Below are positions 6,634-13,115 of a stretch of 14,031 nucleotides of DNA, piece by piece. The stretch lies in assembly GCA_002433335.1 (NCBI GenBank), contig DJHY01000008.1, positions 1-14,031 of the forward strand. Direction: 5' to 3'. A program made the position numbers and the translations under genes. The notes beneath the pieces were generated by a model. That model searched no databases. It saw only the letters and a list, made by a program, of their open reading frames with translations, and had not been told where the DNA came from. Within the stretch, counting starts at the first letter, position 1; each line of letters opens with the position of its first letter. The DNA comes from Rhodospirillaceae bacterium UBA6608 (GTDB lineage: Bacteria > Pseudomonadota > Alphaproteobacteria > Rhodospirillales_A > Casp-alpha2).

Positions 6634-7179
6634 TTGCGCCTGGATTATCTGGTCCTGGCCGCTGTCCTGGTGTTCGTGATCGTGACGACCTATTACGTCG
6701 CGGTCACGGGCATTTCGCCCATGCCGTCGTCCCGCACATCCCGCCGCAAAATCCGGGAAATTCTTAACCTCGCCGGTGTGTGCTGCATCGTCGACCTGGG
6801 GGCAGGGTGGGGCGACTTGGCGTTCTCCATCGCGGCGACCCTGCCGGATGCCGAGTTGACGGCCTATGAGCTATCGCCCTTTCCCTGGTTGGTGATGAAG
6901 GTCCGCCACGGCCTGTTCGGGCCGCGCAACGTCACGGTCGCGCGTCAGGACTTCCGCAAGGTCTCGCTGGCCGGGAACGACGCCGTGGTCTGTTATCTGT
7001 ACAGCGAATTGCTGGAAAAGATGCGGCCCAAGATGGAGGCCGAACTGGCCCCCGGCACCCTGGTCGTGTCCAACGTGTTCGACATCCCCGGTTGGGAGCC
7101 GGAAGCCTTGCACCAACTGTACGATTCCCAATGCCCGCAGATTTACGTCTACCGGGTTCCGGCGCGGGGTGCTGCCTAA
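6634..7179 (+). CDS. Membrane-anchored class I SAM-dependent methyltransferase
   Basis: 181 residues with a TTG start at 6634, chosen because AAAGGGG (6620-6626) lies 7 nt before it and because it includes a full membrane segment (about residues 5-26, LVLAAVLVFVIVTTYYVAV). A short linker leads to a Rossmann methyltransferase core. SAM motif I is VDLGAGWGD (53-61), the acidic residue of motif II is E79 (TAYELS), and VVCYLYSELL matches post-motif II/motif IV. The C-terminal substrate-specific part is very short, so the substrate may be small or membrane-associated. It follows argC by 18 bp on the same strand but has no evident link to arginine synthesis. Its stop is 3 bp from the convergent parE stop. 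Confidence 0.82.
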   Translation: MRLDYLVLAAVLVFVIVTTYYVAVTGISPMPSSRTSRRKIREILNLAGVCCIVDLGAGWGDLAFSIAATLPDAELTAYELSPFPWLVMKVRHGLFGPRNVTVARQDFRKVSLAGNDAVVCYLYSELLEKMRPKMEAELAPGTLVVSNVFDIPGWEPEALHQLYDSQCPQIYVYRVPARGAA

Positions 7180-7182
7180 GGC

Positions 7183-9270
7183 CTAGATGTCGATGTCCTG
7201 CACGAAGCGGGCGTGTTCCTGGATGTAGTTGAAGCGCAATTCCGGCTTCCGCCCCATCAAGCTTTCCACCAGCTTGGCGGTTTCCTTGGCCTGGACCTTG
7301 ATTTCAGGATCTTCGCCCGTGGGCAGGGTGACCCGCAGCAGGATGCGCTTGGTCGGGTCCATGGTCGTTTCCTTCAACTGCGCCGGGGGCATTTCACCCA
7401 GGCCCTTGAAGCGGCTGACATCGACCTTGCCGCGGCCCTTGAACATCGTCTCCATCAACTCGTCCTTATGGGCGTCGTCGCGGGCATAGGCGGATTTCCC
7501 ACCCTGGCTGAGACGATAGAGGGGCGGCATGGCGAGATACAGGTGGCCGGATTCGACCAATCCCGGCATTTCCTGGAAGAAGAACGTCATCAACAGCGAG
7601 GCGATATGCGCGCCGTCGACGTCGGCGTCGGTCATGATGATGACCTTCTCGTAGCGCAGGTCGTCTTCCATGAACTTGTCGCCGATGCCGCAGCCCAGGG
7701 CTTCCATCAGGTCGGTCAGTTCCTGGTTGGCGCGCATCTTGTCGACAGTGGCGCTGGCGACGTTGAGAATCTTGCCGCGCAGGGGCAGGACGGCCTGCGA
7801 TTCCCGCAGCCGCGCCTGCTTGGCTGAGCCACCGGCGCTGTCGCCCTCGACCAGGAAGATTTCGGTGCCTTCGGCGGTGTTGCGCGTGCAATCGGCCAGC
7901 TTGCCCGGCAAGCGGACCCGGCGGGTCGCCGACTGGCGCTTGGTTTCCTTGGCGGCGCGGCGCTTCAGGCGCATCTCCGCGCGCGCAATGGCGTGTTCCA
8001 ACAGGGCATTGGCCTGCGCCGGATGGCCCGACATCCAGTGGTCGAAATGGTCGCGCACGGCGGTTTCGACCAGGCGATGCGCCTCGGCCGTGGACAGCTT
8101 GTCCTTGGTCTGTCCCTGAAACTGCGGATCGGAGATGAAGGCCGACATCATGATCGCGGCGCCGCCGGTGATGTCTTCGGCCTGAACCTTGGCCGCTTCC
8201 TTGCTTTTGATCAGCTCGCCATAGGCGCGAAGGCCGCGCGACAGGGCGGATTTCAGCCCTGATTCATGCGTGCCGCCCTGGGCGGTCGGAACGGTGTTGC
8301 AGTAGGACGAACAGAAGCCTTCTTCGTCCAGGGGCCAGGCAATGGCCCATTCGACTCGACCGACGCCGCCGGAGAACTTGCTTTCGCCGACGAACGGCGT
8401 GTCCGTCAGGCATTTGCGGCCTTCGAGCGAGGCCTGCAGGTAGTCGCCCAGACCGCCCGGGAAATGGAACGTCGCCTCGGCCGGGGTCGGATCGTCGGCT
8501 TTCAGCAGCTTGGGGTCGCAGGCCCAGCGGATTTCCACGCCCTTGAACAGATAGGCCTTGGACCGCGCCATGCGATACAGCGACGCCGGACGGAAGGCGC
8601 AGCGCGCGCCGAAGATTTCCGGGTCCGGGGTGAACACGACCGTCGTGCCCCGCCGGTTGTTGACCGTGCCGGCATCTTCCAATTTCGACGTCGGATGGCC
8701 GCGTTCATAGGTCTGCCGCCACAGGCGTTTGTCGCGGGCGACCTCGATGACCAGGGCCGCCGACAAGGCGTTGACGACCGACAGGCCGACGCCGTGCAAA
8801 CCGCCCGAGGTTTCGTAGTTCTTGCCGGAAAACTTACCGCCCGAATGCAGGGTGGTCATGATCACTTCCAGCGCCGACTTGTCCTTGAACTTGGGGTGCG
8901 GGTCGACGGGAATGCCGCGCCCGTTGTCGCGAATCGTCAGGGAGCCGTCTTCGCCCAGGGCGACCTCGATCCGCGAGGCATGCCCGGCGACGGCTTCGTC
9001 CATGGAGTTGTCGAGAATTTCCGCCGCCAGATGGTGCAGGGCGCGGTCGTCGGTGCCGCCGATATACATGCCGGGACGGCGGCGGACGGGCTCCAGGCCT
9101 TCCAGAACCTCGATGTCCTTGGCGGTATACTCGCCGTCACCACCGTTGGAAGGCGCGGGCGCGGGTGCCGCTTGCGCGGGCTTGGGCGCGGCGGCTGCCG
9201 GGCTCGGCGCTGCGGCCGGGGCCTTCTCCGGTTGCTTTTTGGTTTCGGCGTGTTGAAATAGGTCGCTCAT
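7183..9270 (-). CDS. parE: DNA topoisomerase IV subunit B
   Basis: 695 residues. ATPase motifs: EILDNSMDEA (84-93), DNGRGIP (115-121), TLHSGGKF (140-147), GGLHGVG (156-162) and the QTK lysine at 389. The transducer is followed by the TOPRIM domain with EGDSAGGSAKQ (475-485) and DADVDGAH (548-555). ParE with ParC decatenates daughter chromosomes by ATP-driven double-strand passage. ParE rather than GyrB because of RRRPGMYIGGTDDRALHH (63-80) and the lack of GyrB-specific insertions. Residues 11-47 form an Ala/Pro/Lys-rich low-complexity extension before the ATPase domain, longer than in E. coli ParE (630 residues). A promoter candidate on the minus strand is TTGCAT (9404-9399) with TATAGC near 9379-9374, 19 bp apart. 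Confidence 0.96.
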   Translation of the reverse strand: MSDLFQHAETKKQPEKAPAAAPSPAAAAPKPAQAAPAPAPSNGGDGEYTAKDIEVLEGLEPVRRRPGMYIGGTDDRALHHLAAEILDNSMDEAVAGHASRIEVALGEDGSLTIRDNGRGIPVDPHPKFKDKSALEVIMTTLHSGGKFSGKNYETSGGLHGVGLSVVNALSAALVIEVARDKRLWRQTYERGHPTSKLEDAGTVNNRRGTTVVFTPDPEIFGARCAFRPASLYRMARSKAYLFKGVEIRWACDPKLLKADDPTPAEATFHFPGGLGDYLQASLEGRKCLTDTPFVGESKFSGGVGRVEWAIAWPLDEEGFCSSYCNTVPTAQGGTHESGLKSALSRGLRAYGELIKSKEAAKVQAEDITGGAAIMMSAFISDPQFQGQTKDKLSTAEAHRLVETAVRDHFDHWMSGHPAQANALLEHAIARAEMRLKRRAAKETKRQSATRRVRLPGKLADCTRNTAEGTEIFLVEGDSAGGSAKQARLRESQAVLPLRGKILNVASATVDKMRANQELTDLMEALGCGIGDKFMEDDLRYEKVIIMTDADVDGAHIASLLMTFFFQEMPGLVESGHLYLAMPPLYRLSQGGKSAYARDDAHKDELMETMFKGRGKVDVSRFKGLGEMPPAQLKETTMDPTKRILLRVTLPTGEDPEIKVQAKETAKLVESLMGRKPELRFNYIQEHARFVQDIDI

Positions 9271-9457
9271 TCCGTATCCCGCGTCAGGTCTTATGGGGCG
9301 CTGTTCCGCGTGTTTTCATGCTCATGACAGCATCTGGGGCCGGGCGTTCCGCGCTGATGCCGACCACCCCATGCTATACCACGATGGGGTAGGGTGAATG
9401 CAATGAATTGCCATATATTGTGCTGAAATCGCTTTTCGAAAACAGGAAGAATTCGTG

Positions 9458-9859
9458 ATGCCTCAATCCACCAATGAAGACGACACGCCGCGCGGTGAAC
9501 TTGCAATCCGCACCATCGCCATGCCCGCCGATACAAACCCTTCGGGCGATATCTTCGGCGGCTGGGTGATGTCGCAGATGGACCTTGCCGGGGGAATCGC
9601 CGCCGCTCAGCGGGCAGGGGGGCGTGTCGCCACGGTGGCGGTCGATGGTTTTATTTTCCACAAGCCGGTCAACGTCGGCGACGTTCTGTGTTGCTATGCC
9701 GATGTCATTCGCGTCGGCAATACCTCGATCGCCATTCGGATCGAGGCCTGGGCCCTGCGTCAGCGTGCGAAGAACCGCCGTGTCCGCGTGACCGAAGGGA
9801 TCTTCACCTTTGTCGCTTTGGACGAGGGTGGCCAGAAGCGGGCCGTGCCGCCTGAATAA
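9458..9859 (+). CDS. YciA-type hotdog acyl-CoA thioesterase
   Basis: 133 residues. The family signature is IAMPADTNPSGDIFGGWVMS (20-39) then QMDLAGG, with D42 the likely catalytic acid, followed by IFHKPVNVGDVLCCYADV. YciA enzymes hydrolyse a broad range of short- and medium-chain acyl-CoAs and act as cytoplasmic hexamers. ATG at 9458 is preferred, with AGGAAG 8 nt upstream; the adjacent in-frame GTG at 9455 would add one residue. The gene ends 18 bp before the hairpin at 9878-9908. It is divergent from parE and convergent with the small SOS-type gene. It is a second thioesterase in the window, unrelated in subfamily to the PaaI-type gene at 2750. Confidence 0.93.
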   Translation: MPQSTNEDDTPRGELAIRTIAMPADTNPSGDIFGGWVMSQMDLAGGIAAAQRAGGRVATVAVDGFIFHKPVNVGDVLCCYADVIRVGNTSIAIRIEAWALRQRAKNRRVRVTEGIFTFVALDEGGQKRAVPPE

Positions 9860-9870
9860 CCTTTCGCCGG

Positions 9871-9908
9871 AAGCAAAGCGCCCCCGGCCGGAGGCTGGCA
9901 GGGGGCGC
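9871..9908 (-). terminator. Rho-independent terminator of the small membrane-peptide gene
   Basis: On the minus strand: GCGCCCCC (9908-9901), 15-nt loop with an inner GCC/GGC pair, GGGGGCGC (9885-9878), then TTTGCTT. The stem starts 33 nt after the stop at 9942. The T-rich side is on the minus strand, so it primarily ends that transcript, though the stem also lies just after the yciA-type gene. Confidence 0.75.
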
Positions 9909-9941
9909 GTCACCATCGGCTGCTGAATGAGGAGCGTGAAA

Positions 9942-10022
9942 TCAGCCGACAACCATGCAGGCGTAACCGGCGGTGAACATCAGGGCCAAAGCGAACAGTT
10001 CGTGAAAGCGGGACATGGTCAT
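9942..10022 (-). CDS. 26-residue single-helix membrane peptide under putative LexA control (SidA/TisB-like architecture)
   Basis: A 27-codon frame with ATG at 10022 and TGA at 9942. The peptide begins MTMSRFHE and continues LFALALMFTAGYACMVVG to the end: a short charged head, then an 18-residue hydrophobic segment that can span the membrane once. GGAG lies 6 nt before the ATG (GGAGATCGCC), deciding the start over the in-frame ATG at 10016. Third codon positions are G/C in 21 of 26 codons, like real genes here. Two GAAC-N7-GAAC boxes begin 32 nt upstream, and an intrinsic terminator follows 33 nt downstream, so it is a complete small transcription unit. SOS-induced membrane peptides of this size are known: SidA (29 residues, Caulobacter, inhibits division through FtsW/FtsN) and TisB (29 residues, E. 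coli, depolarises the membrane). Which function applies is not shown by the sequence. Confidence 0.72.
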   Translation of the reverse strand: MTMSRFHELFALALMFTAGYACMVVG

Positions 10023-10053
10023 GGCGATCTCCATATAAGGGGAATCTGAAACA

Positions 10054-10068
10054 GAACATTTGTTGAAC
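10054..10068. promoter_or_regulatory. LexA (SOS) box 1
   Basis: GAACATTTGTTGAAC: an exact GAAC-N7-GAAC direct repeat, the alphaproteobacterial LexA consensus (GTTC-N7-GTTC on the minus strand). It ends 32 nt upstream of the small peptide ATG, where bound LexA would block its promoter or early transcription. Confidence 0.8.
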
Positions 10069-10074
10069 AAAAGA

Positions 10075-10089
10075 GAACATAAAAAGAAC
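10075..10089. promoter_or_regulatory. LexA (SOS) box 2
   Basis: GAACATAAAAAGAAC: a second exact GAAC-N7-GAAC, 6 bp from box 1. The four half-sites start at 10054, 10065, 10075 and 10086, all on one face of the helix. A TTGACG on the minus strand (10100-10095) is a possible -35, but no well-spaced -10 was found. Confidence 0.8.
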
Positions 10090-10118
10090 ATATGCGTCAA
10101 CACATTTTCGTCATCGCC

Positions 10119-10147
10119 TTGGCGACGGGGCCTTATCCAATTAGAAT
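10119..10147 (+). promoter_or_regulatory. Promoter of the periplasmic His-rich protein gene
   Basis: TTGGCG (10119-10124), 17-bp spacer, TAGAAT (10142-10147), 35 bp before the ATG at 10183. It lies 29 bp beyond LexA box 2, so the plus-strand gene can be transcribed without overlapping the SOS boxes. Confidence 0.6.
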
Positions 10148-10182
10148 CCCAGGAAATTCATGATTTTCGGTGAGGCGAAGCG

Positions 10183-10578
10183 ATGTGTAATCCGGGTTCC
10201 AGAGCGCTTGGCGGGCTGTTCGTTCTTGTTTGGGGAATGTTCCTGTCGACCGGAGCGACCATGGCCGATGCGCCGAAGGTCCTGGCGGCCGAAGCGTCAT
10301 CCAACGGCGACGGGACTTATACCGTCAGCGCGACGATCCGCCATGGAGATACGGGGTGGGATCATTACGCCGACGGCTTCGACGTGTTGGCGCCGGATGG
10401 GACGGTCCTGGCGACGCGTGTTTTGTATCACCCGCATGTGAATGAACAGCCGTTCACCCGTTCCGCATCTGACGTGCGCGTGCCGCCAGGTATCAAAGCC
10501 GTGGTCGTCCGCGCCCACGACAAGGTGCATGGGTACGGGGACAAGACCGTCACGGTTCCTTTGTCCGACAGAAAGTAG
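10183..10578 (+). CDS. Small exported protein of unknown function, His-rich, all-beta
   Basis: 131 residues. The N-terminus has a signal peptide: R7, hydrophobic core about 9-22, probable cleavage after ATMA (about residue 28). The mature part of about 100 residues alternates short beta-like segments, suggesting an Ig-like or similar sandwich. Histidines cluster at H54 and H61 (RHGDTGWDHYADGFDV), H83 and H85 (LYHPHVNEQPFTR), and H112 and H116 (AHDKVHGYG); they could bind a metal, but this is a guess. I recall similar conserved hypothetical proteins in proteobacteria but no assigned role. GAGG lies about 7 nt before the ATG. The start could be any of few upstream options, none better. It is convergent with the chemoreceptor gene, 12 bp apart. 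Confidence 0.8.
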   Translation: MCNPGSRALGGLFVLVWGMFLSTGATMADAPKVLAAEASSNGDGTYTVSATIRHGDTGWDHYADGFDVLAPDGTVLATRVLYHPHVNEQPFTRSASDVRVPPGIKAVVVRAHDKVHGYGDKTVTVPLSDRK

Positions 10579-10590
10579 ACCGGGTGCGGC

Positions 10591-12024
10591 TTAACTGCGC
10601 ATCGCGGTCATGAAGGCCTCGCCGGAATGGGAAACGTCCCGCGCCGTCGTCTGCAGGTCCGATGCCAATCGCCCCAACCCGTTCGACAGGTCGGCCAACA
10701 CCGCCATCGCTTCGTCCATCAGTGACACATCGCCAGTGATTGCGACGGTTGTATCCTGGGAGGCGGCAACGTGATGCCCGATGGTTCCGGTGGCGTCTTT
10801 CTGTCCGTTCAGAACCTGGGCCATGCCGTGGACGGTATTGACCAGATCATCCATCTTCTCGGCCACGGCAGCCATGTCGGCGGCGCTGCTGCGGACGGTG
10901 TCCTGAAGGCCCGCGATCTGCTGAGCGATCTTGCCCGAGGCGGTCTCTGACTGCTGCGCCAGGTTCTTGATCTCGCTGGCGACAATGGTGAAGCCCTTGC
11001 CCATTTCACCGGCGCGCGCGGCTTCGATCGATGCGTTCAGGCCCAGCATGCGGACCTGACCGGCGATTTCGCTGACGTTGCGGGTAATTTCGCCGATGTC
11101 CTGAGCGGCGCGGTTGGAGCCTTCCAACTGCGTAACGGCCTCGCGCAGTTCCCTGGCCAGATGGTTGACCGTCCCGATCACGCTTGATGTCTTGCTTTCC
11201 GTATTGCGTTCGGCGTCGCTCAGCGCGGTCATGGCCGATTTCAGACTATCCGCGGCGGCGGAGATGTCCGATATGCCGGCCCCGACCTTGCCGCAGGCCT
11301 CGGCGGCGGAGGTGCAGTGACGGTCCAATTCATTGGCGGCCCCGGATAATTCGCCCGACGCGGCCCCCAGGCGCCCGACGGCCCCCTGAACGCTGGTCTC
11401 GAACTGTTCCATCAGCGCGGCGCGCCGCCGCTCAAACCGTTCCCGCTCGAAAATACGGGCCAGTTGCGACGAGACGTAGGTCATGATTTCCAGCGAGGTC
11501 TCATCAAGCAGTCCGGCCTGACGACCGTAGAATTCGGCTACGGCGACGCATTCGCCGTCCAACAGCACGGGAAAGCCGAAGAAACCGCGCACATCGTTGC
11601 GGCCGGCGGCATCGGCGCGCAGAAACTGGGTCAGGACGGTCACGTCCTCGACCGCGCGGGCTTCGCGCGTTTCGGCGATGATGCCGATCAGGCCCTTGCC
11701 GCGCTCGAACACCGTATCCTCGCTAAGTTTCATGAACTCGGCAATGGCCGTGGGGTCTAGCTCGGGATCCAGGCGCCAGACCTTGTCGGAGATGTACTGT
11801 GGGGAATCGTCACCGTCTTGGGCATACAAATGCCCGATCGGCCATCCGGTGAATGTGCAGACTTCTTCAAATACCTGCTCCAGCGCGGTCGCGCGGAGGA
11901 GGGCGGCATCATCTGCGACGGCCGAGACTCTATTCAGAAGGCTGAGAATATCCGCAAGTTTATGCGGTGAAGAGCCGCCATTCGCAGAGGTTTTCTGGGG
12001 AAAGGCAATCAATCTGGCGAGCAT
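10591..12024 (-). CDS. Soluble GAF-domain methyl-accepting chemotaxis protein
   Basis: 477 residues from the ATG at 12024, chosen for the AAGGA 9 nt upstream and because sequence further up (open to 12171) is Arg-rich and not protein-like. A GAF sensor domain covers about 25-195 (TFTGWPIGHLYAQ, RGKGLIGIIAETREARAVED, GFFGFPVLLDGECVAVAEFYG). A coiled-coil follows, and the signalling hairpin is at about 318-370 (GQVRMLGLNASIEAARAGEM, KGFTIVASEIKNLAQQSE), the tip that contacts CheA/CheW. There is no transmembrane segment, HAMP domain or C-terminal CheR-binding pentapeptide. The receptor is therefore cytoplasmic and should sense an internal signal, perhaps a small ligand or redox state. No other chemotaxis gene is adjacent. 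Confidence 0.93.
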   Translation of the reverse strand: MLARLIAFPQKTSANGGSSPHKLADILSLLNRVSAVADDAALLRATALEQVFEEVCTFTGWPIGHLYAQDGDDSPQYISDKVWRLDPELDPTAIAEFMKLSEDTVFERGKGLIGIIAETREARAVEDVTVLTQFLRADAAGRNDVRGFFGFPVLLDGECVAVAEFYGRQAGLLDETSLEIMTYVSSQLARIFERERFERRRAALMEQFETSVQGAVGRLGAASGELSGAANELDRHCTSAAEACGKVGAGISDISAAADSLKSAMTALSDAERNTESKTSSVIGTVNHLARELREAVTQLEGSNRAAQDIGEITRNVSEIAGQVRMLGLNASIEAARAGEMGKGFTIVASEIKNLAQQSETASGKIAQQIAGLQDTVRSSAADMAAVAEKMDDLVNTVHGMAQVLNGQKDATGTIGHHVAASQDTTVAITGDVSLMDEAMAVLADLSNGLGRLASDLQTTARDVSHSGEAFMTAMRS

Positions 12025-12266
12025 GGCAACGGGTCCTTTGCATGCGTCAGAAAGTCTCTGATGCCCGTTGATCCGCCATCGTTGACGCGGGTTCCGTGAG
12101 GCTCCCTGCGGTCGTTCCCGGCGCGAAGCGACGGGAGAATCCCTTGCTTGGCGCCTGTCGCTTCCCGGCATTGGGCCTGCGTGTGATCTATAAAAATCTT
12201 ATTTGAAAAATGTTGCAGCGCACAACGTCAAAGTGATCCGAACGGGGGATTTTTTGCGCGTTTCGA

Positions 12267-12296
12267 TGTGGATAACTTGAATTAAGTTTATACACC
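12267..12296. promoter_or_regulatory. DnaA-box pair
   Basis: TGTGGATAA (12267-12275) is the exact reverse complement of the DnaA consensus TTATCCACA. TTATACACC (12288-12296) in the opposite orientation differs from TTATNCACA only at its last base. They are 12 bp apart and followed by AT-rich DNA. No further boxes and no replication genes were seen. Confidence 0.45.
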
Positions 12297-12441
12297 TAAT
12301 TTATTGTAAATAAACGATTATAACTTTCGTATAGGGTGGGTGTCGGGCCCAGCCGAAAGGCCCTGACATTGCCCCCGCGACCCGTCTATTGCGTTGCACA
12401 AATAGTGACCTAAGAAGGGTTTATCTTGTGACCAATGTCAT

Positions 12442-12469
12442 TTGATCGCCATGATCGGGTTTCTAGACT
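12442..12469 (+). promoter_or_regulatory. Candidate eipA promoter
   Basis: TTGATC (12442-12447), 16-bp spacer, TAGACT (12464-12469), giving a leader of about 65 nt. Moderate match. Confidence 0.4.
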
Positions 12470-12541
12470 GCGCCCGCCGGTCGGACGTCATCTTGCGCCG
12501 CCGGGTACGCTATCGAACAGCAGCGAAGGAGTTTCTTCCCG

Positions 12542-13099
12542 ATGCGCCGTATTACTTTCATGTTCATTCTCGCCCTGTCGCTCTCCCTGACGACCTTGGG
12601 GGCCGCACGAGCCGACGACACCTATAGCCAAGACGAAATCATGGCCAAGGCCAAAGGGTTCTTCGGCGCGACGACTAAGGGCCTGGCGGAAGCGATCCAG
12701 AAAGTGTTCGAAGACCAAGGCAAGCCCAATGCCATCATCTTAGGCGAAGAGGCCTCGGGCGCGATCGGCGTCGGCCTGCGCTATGGCAACGGCATGTTGG
12801 AGCGGAAAGGCGGCGGCTCGCAGAAGGTCTATTGGCAGGGGCCGTCCATCGGCTTTGATTTCGGCGGCAACGCGTCGAAGGTCTTCACCCTGATCTACAA
12901 TTTAGGCAGTACGGAAGCGCTGTTTCAGCGCTACCCGGGCGTCGACGGCAGTTTCTATGTCGTGGCCGGGCTAGGGGTGAACTATCAGCAGGCGGGCAAG
13001 GTCATTCTGGCCCCGATCCGCACGGGCGTAGGCCTGCGGGCAGGCGCCAGCGTTGGCTACCTGCATTATTCCAAGGAACATTCCTGGATCCCGTTCTAA
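12542..13099 (+). CDS. eipA: EipA-family periplasmic protein (DUF1134), cell-envelope integrity
   Basis: 185 residues with a Sec signal peptide (MRRITFMFILALSLSLTTLG, cleavage after AARA at about residue 24). The mature protein matches DUF1134 over its whole length: AKGFFGATTKGLAEAIQKVF, GKPNAIILGEEASGAIGVGL, KVYWQGPSIGFDFGGNASKV, LFQRYPGVDGSFYVVAGLGV and the terminal LAPIRTGVGLRAGASVGYLH. EipA of Brucella is a small SH3-like beta-barrel periplasmic protein needed for envelope integrity and virulence; the family is largely confined to alphaproteobacteria. AAGGAG lies about 11 nt before the ATG. It converges with the KefB-like gene, 16 bp apart, with no visible terminator between. Confidence 0.9.
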   Translation: MRRITFMFILALSLSLTTLGAARADDTYSQDEIMAKAKGFFGATTKGLAEAIQKVFEDQGKPNAIILGEEASGAIGVGLRYGNGMLERKGGGSQKVYWQGPSIGFDFGGNASKVFTLIYNLGSTEALFQRYPGVDGSFYVVAGLGVNYQQAGKVILAPIRTGVGLRAGASVGYLHYSKEHSWIPF

Positions 13100-13115
13100 G
13101 CGAACGGACGAAAGC

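Larger units (their letters stand above)
12025..12541. other. 517-bp intergenic region with an AT-rich core
   Basis: No credible open frame. The part next to the chemoreceptor (12025-12180) is GC-rich and would be its mRNA leader. The middle (12185-12335) is markedly AT-rich, with the DnaA-box pair at 12267-12296 and an inverted repeat TTTATT-GTA-AATAAA at 12300-12314. A weak minus-strand promoter for the chemoreceptor is possible near 12190-12230 (TTGTGC, 18 bp, TAAGAT). GTGACC occurs twice (12405-12410, 12428-12433). The right part carries the eipA promoter candidate. No known riboswitch was recognised. Confidence 0.6.

Noticed and set aside
8266..9261. 331-codon plus-strand frame opposite parE
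   Set aside because: Antisense to well-supported parE motifs; its composition is Arg/Gly-rich with no domain.
9366..9390. ACCCCAT...ATGGGGT inverted repeat between parE and the YciA-type gene
   Set aside because: A 7-bp stem with an 11-nt loop, no T-tract and overlapping the candidate parE -10; recorded but too weak to call an operator.
12025..12171. Longer start for the chemoreceptor
   Set aside because: The added segment is Arg/Pro-rich and unlike any domain; the ATG at 12024 has AAGGA in place.
12405..12433. GTGACC direct repeat with a 23-bp period
   Set aside because: Only 6 bp are repeated; that is easily found by chance in a 500-bp gap.
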